A DNA stretch of 23,171 nt, taken from a bacterium. Its GTDB lineage: Bacteria; UBA9089; JASEIO01. The notes under the pieces were generated by a model, which saw only the letters and a program-made list of their open reading frames with translations, was not told where the DNA came from and searched no databases. Shown in pieces: positions 22,098 through 23,171 of the stretch (position 1 is the stretch's first letter; every line of letters begins with the position of its first letter). A program made the translations under genes and the position numbers. The stretch spans positions 1-23,171 of the forward strand of contig JASEIO010000025.1 of the NCBI GenBank assembly GCA_030017475.1, given 5' to 3'.

Positions 22098-23054
22098 AAG
22101 ACGTACATCTCCAGAGAGGATTCTCTTGGTAGCACCGTTTAATCCTTTAATTATCAAAGCACCATCTTCATCAACGCCCATTGCCCTTCCTTTAATTATT
22201 TCACCCAATGTGGCAACCTCTACATCATGTCCAAAGATACAATCATAACCCTTCCATTCCTTTAATATCCATGAAAATTTTCCCTCTGTAAATAGGAGGT
22301 ATAATCTTTCCAATTCCTCTAAAAGGGATTTAAGAAGATCTATCCTTTTAATATCCTTACCAAGCTCCTCTTTTATAGATGTAGCAGTTTTTTGTAATCC
22401 TTCAGGGAATACATTCATATCCATATTTACATTGATTCCTATTCCTACAATAACAAAATTTATCAGATCAAGTTCAGAATCCATCTCAGTCAATATTCCA
22501 CATACCTTTTTTTTTCCTATCAAAACATCATTTGGCCATTTTAAAAAGACAGGTAAACCCACGACCTTTTTTATGGACTTACAAACAGCCAAAGAAGAAA
22601 GTAAGGTAAGTCTTGAGGCATCGGCTGGAGAAACGCGAGGTCTTAAGATTAAAGACATCCATATACCTCCAAAAGGGCTTACCCATCTCCTTCCTATCCT
22701 ACCCTTTCCTTTGGTTTGACGCTCAGCAATAACTAACGTTCCTTCTTCTTCAGATGCAAGAGCTAAATCCCTCGCAACATCATTCGTTGAACCCGTTTCT
22801 TTAAAATAATAGATCTTATGTCCTATAAACTTTGTGGAAAGTTCTTCTTTTATCTCTCTTGGTAACAATAAATCCGGGATGTTATAAAGTCTATATCCAA
22901 AGCGGGGTATGGATGAAATTCCGTATCCTTCCTCTTTCAACGCCTTAATATGTTTCCAAATACTTGTCCTTGAACATCTAAACATGCTACTTAATGCTCT
23001 ACCTGAAACAACCCCCTTTTCTTCCTTTAAAATTCTCAATATCTTATCTCGCAT
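22068..23054 (-). CDS. birA: bifunctional biotin protein ligase / biotin operon repressor BirA
   Basis: Attaches biotin to carboxylase carrier proteins by way of biotinyl-AMP and, with its N-terminal DNA-binding domain, represses biotin genes. The 328-aa protein has a winged helix (about 1-58: GVVSGRALSSMF, SRTSIWKHIKALKEEGY), the adenylate loop KGKGRIGR (115-122) followed by RWVSPFGGIW, the ligase motif KWPND (172-176), GKKKVCGILTEM and VGIGINVN, then the C-terminal SH3-like domain ending GDVRLWW. The last eight residues and the stop are read from the antisense strand of tRNA-Ala. The ATG directly follows the predicted transcription start with no Shine-Dalgarno sequence. No biotin synthesis gene is in the window. 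Confidence 0.94.
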   Translation of the reverse strand: MRDKILRILKEEKGVVSGRALSSMFRCSRTSIWKHIKALKEEGYGISSIPRFGYRLYNIPDLLLPREIKEELSTKFIGHKIYYFKETGSTNDVARDLALASEEEGTLVIAERQTKGKGRIGRRWVSPFGGIWMSLILRPRVSPADASRLTLLSSLAVCKSIKKVVGLPVFLKWPNDVLIGKKKVCGILTEMDSELDLINFVIVGIGINVNMDMNVFPEGLQKTATSIKEELGKDIKRIDLLKSLLEELERLYLLFTEGKFSWILKEWKGYDCIFGHDVEVATLGEIIKGRAMGVDEDGALIIKGLNGATKRILSGDVRLWWRQGDSNP

Positions 23055-23062
23055 GATAACCT

Positions 23063-23092
23063 AATATATCAAGGATTGAGATAGGATGTCAA
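23063..23092 (-). promoter_or_regulatory. promoter of birA
   Basis: Minus-strand TTGACA (23092-23087), 18-bp spacer, TATATT (23068-23063). The predicted start, about 23056, leaves only a few bases before the ATG at 23054. I see nothing else in 23093-23171. Confidence 0.6.
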
Positions 23093-23171
23093 TAATTTTC
23101 TTGAATCCCTTTAAAAAACTGAAACTTACCCACATCTTAGGACAAGATTGTACAGAAAAGAGTATCTTCTA

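Noticed and set aside
21947-22135. Minus-strand 62-codon frame with a GIRTPDLLHAKQTLSQLSYVP-like segment
   Set aside because: This is the translation of the antisense strand of tRNA-Ala, a familiar false gene.
1-23171. CRISPR array, IS element, prophage or defence island
   Set aside because: No spaced identical repeats, transposase, integrase or Cas-like protein was found; the only mobile-type module is the small VapBC pair.

Overview
The window is AT-rich bacterial chromosome, by eye roughly one third G+C, gene-dense and largely built of operons. A predicted outer-membrane beta-barrel and a LolA-like periplasmic protein mark a diderm (Gram-negative type) envelope. Several genes are commoner in archaea or deep-branching thermophilic/anaerobic bacteria than in model bacteria: a FAU-1-type RNA-binding protein, RtcA, a Mut7-C RNase-domain protein, a split two-subunit transketolase and a SAM hydrolase of the DUF62 type. 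AGA/AGG arginine codons and Lys/Glu/Ile-rich proteins are frequent. I read this as an uncultured-type anaerobic diderm; the phylum cannot be fixed from this piece. No IS element, prophage or CRISPR array was seen.

Layout. 1-2200: minus-strand pair FAU-1-like/rtcA (RNA metabolism). 2285-3009: a VapBC-type toxin-antitoxin pair. 3166-3674: an isolated FlgM-like anti-sigma factor with its own promoter and a strong terminator. 3678-5355: uvrC, naturally short and lacking the C-terminal helix-hairpin-helix domain. 5370-9906 (minus): a five-gene envelope operon in transcription order TPR protein, FtsX/LolE-type permease, LolA-like protein, outer-membrane barrel, LolD-type ATPase, followed by a tiny ORF that looks like a collapsed amidohydrolase gene. 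9907-10271: a divergent promoter region in which the same 14-bp word sits upstream of both -35 boxes. 10272-11612: phosphomannomutase/phosphoglucomutase. 11628-18735: a long plus-strand operon headed by a strongly structured 5' leader: degenerate GGDEF protein, transketolase N and C subunits, FtsE, FtsX, MetRS-beta-like tRNA-binding protein, SAM hydrolase, Mut7-C protein, iron-type alcohol dehydrogenase and a cupin. 18769-21898 (minus, convergent): a DUF429-HAD fusion, cob(I)alamin adenosyltransferase, YugP-type zinc protease and DUF4416. 22022-22097: tRNA-Ala(GGC), whose 3' half overlaps the antisense 3' end of birA (22068-23054).

Promoters are easily read as TTGACA/TATAAT-like boxes, so transcription starts can be estimated; leaders are short, and three operon-leading genes (FAU-1-like, manB-like, birA) look leaderless or nearly so. 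No complete novel defence or mobile system is visible. The best candidates for something undescribed are the structured leader RNA at 11660-11773, the duplicated element at the divergent promoters near 10 kb, the envelope transport operon, and the DUF429-HAD fusion.
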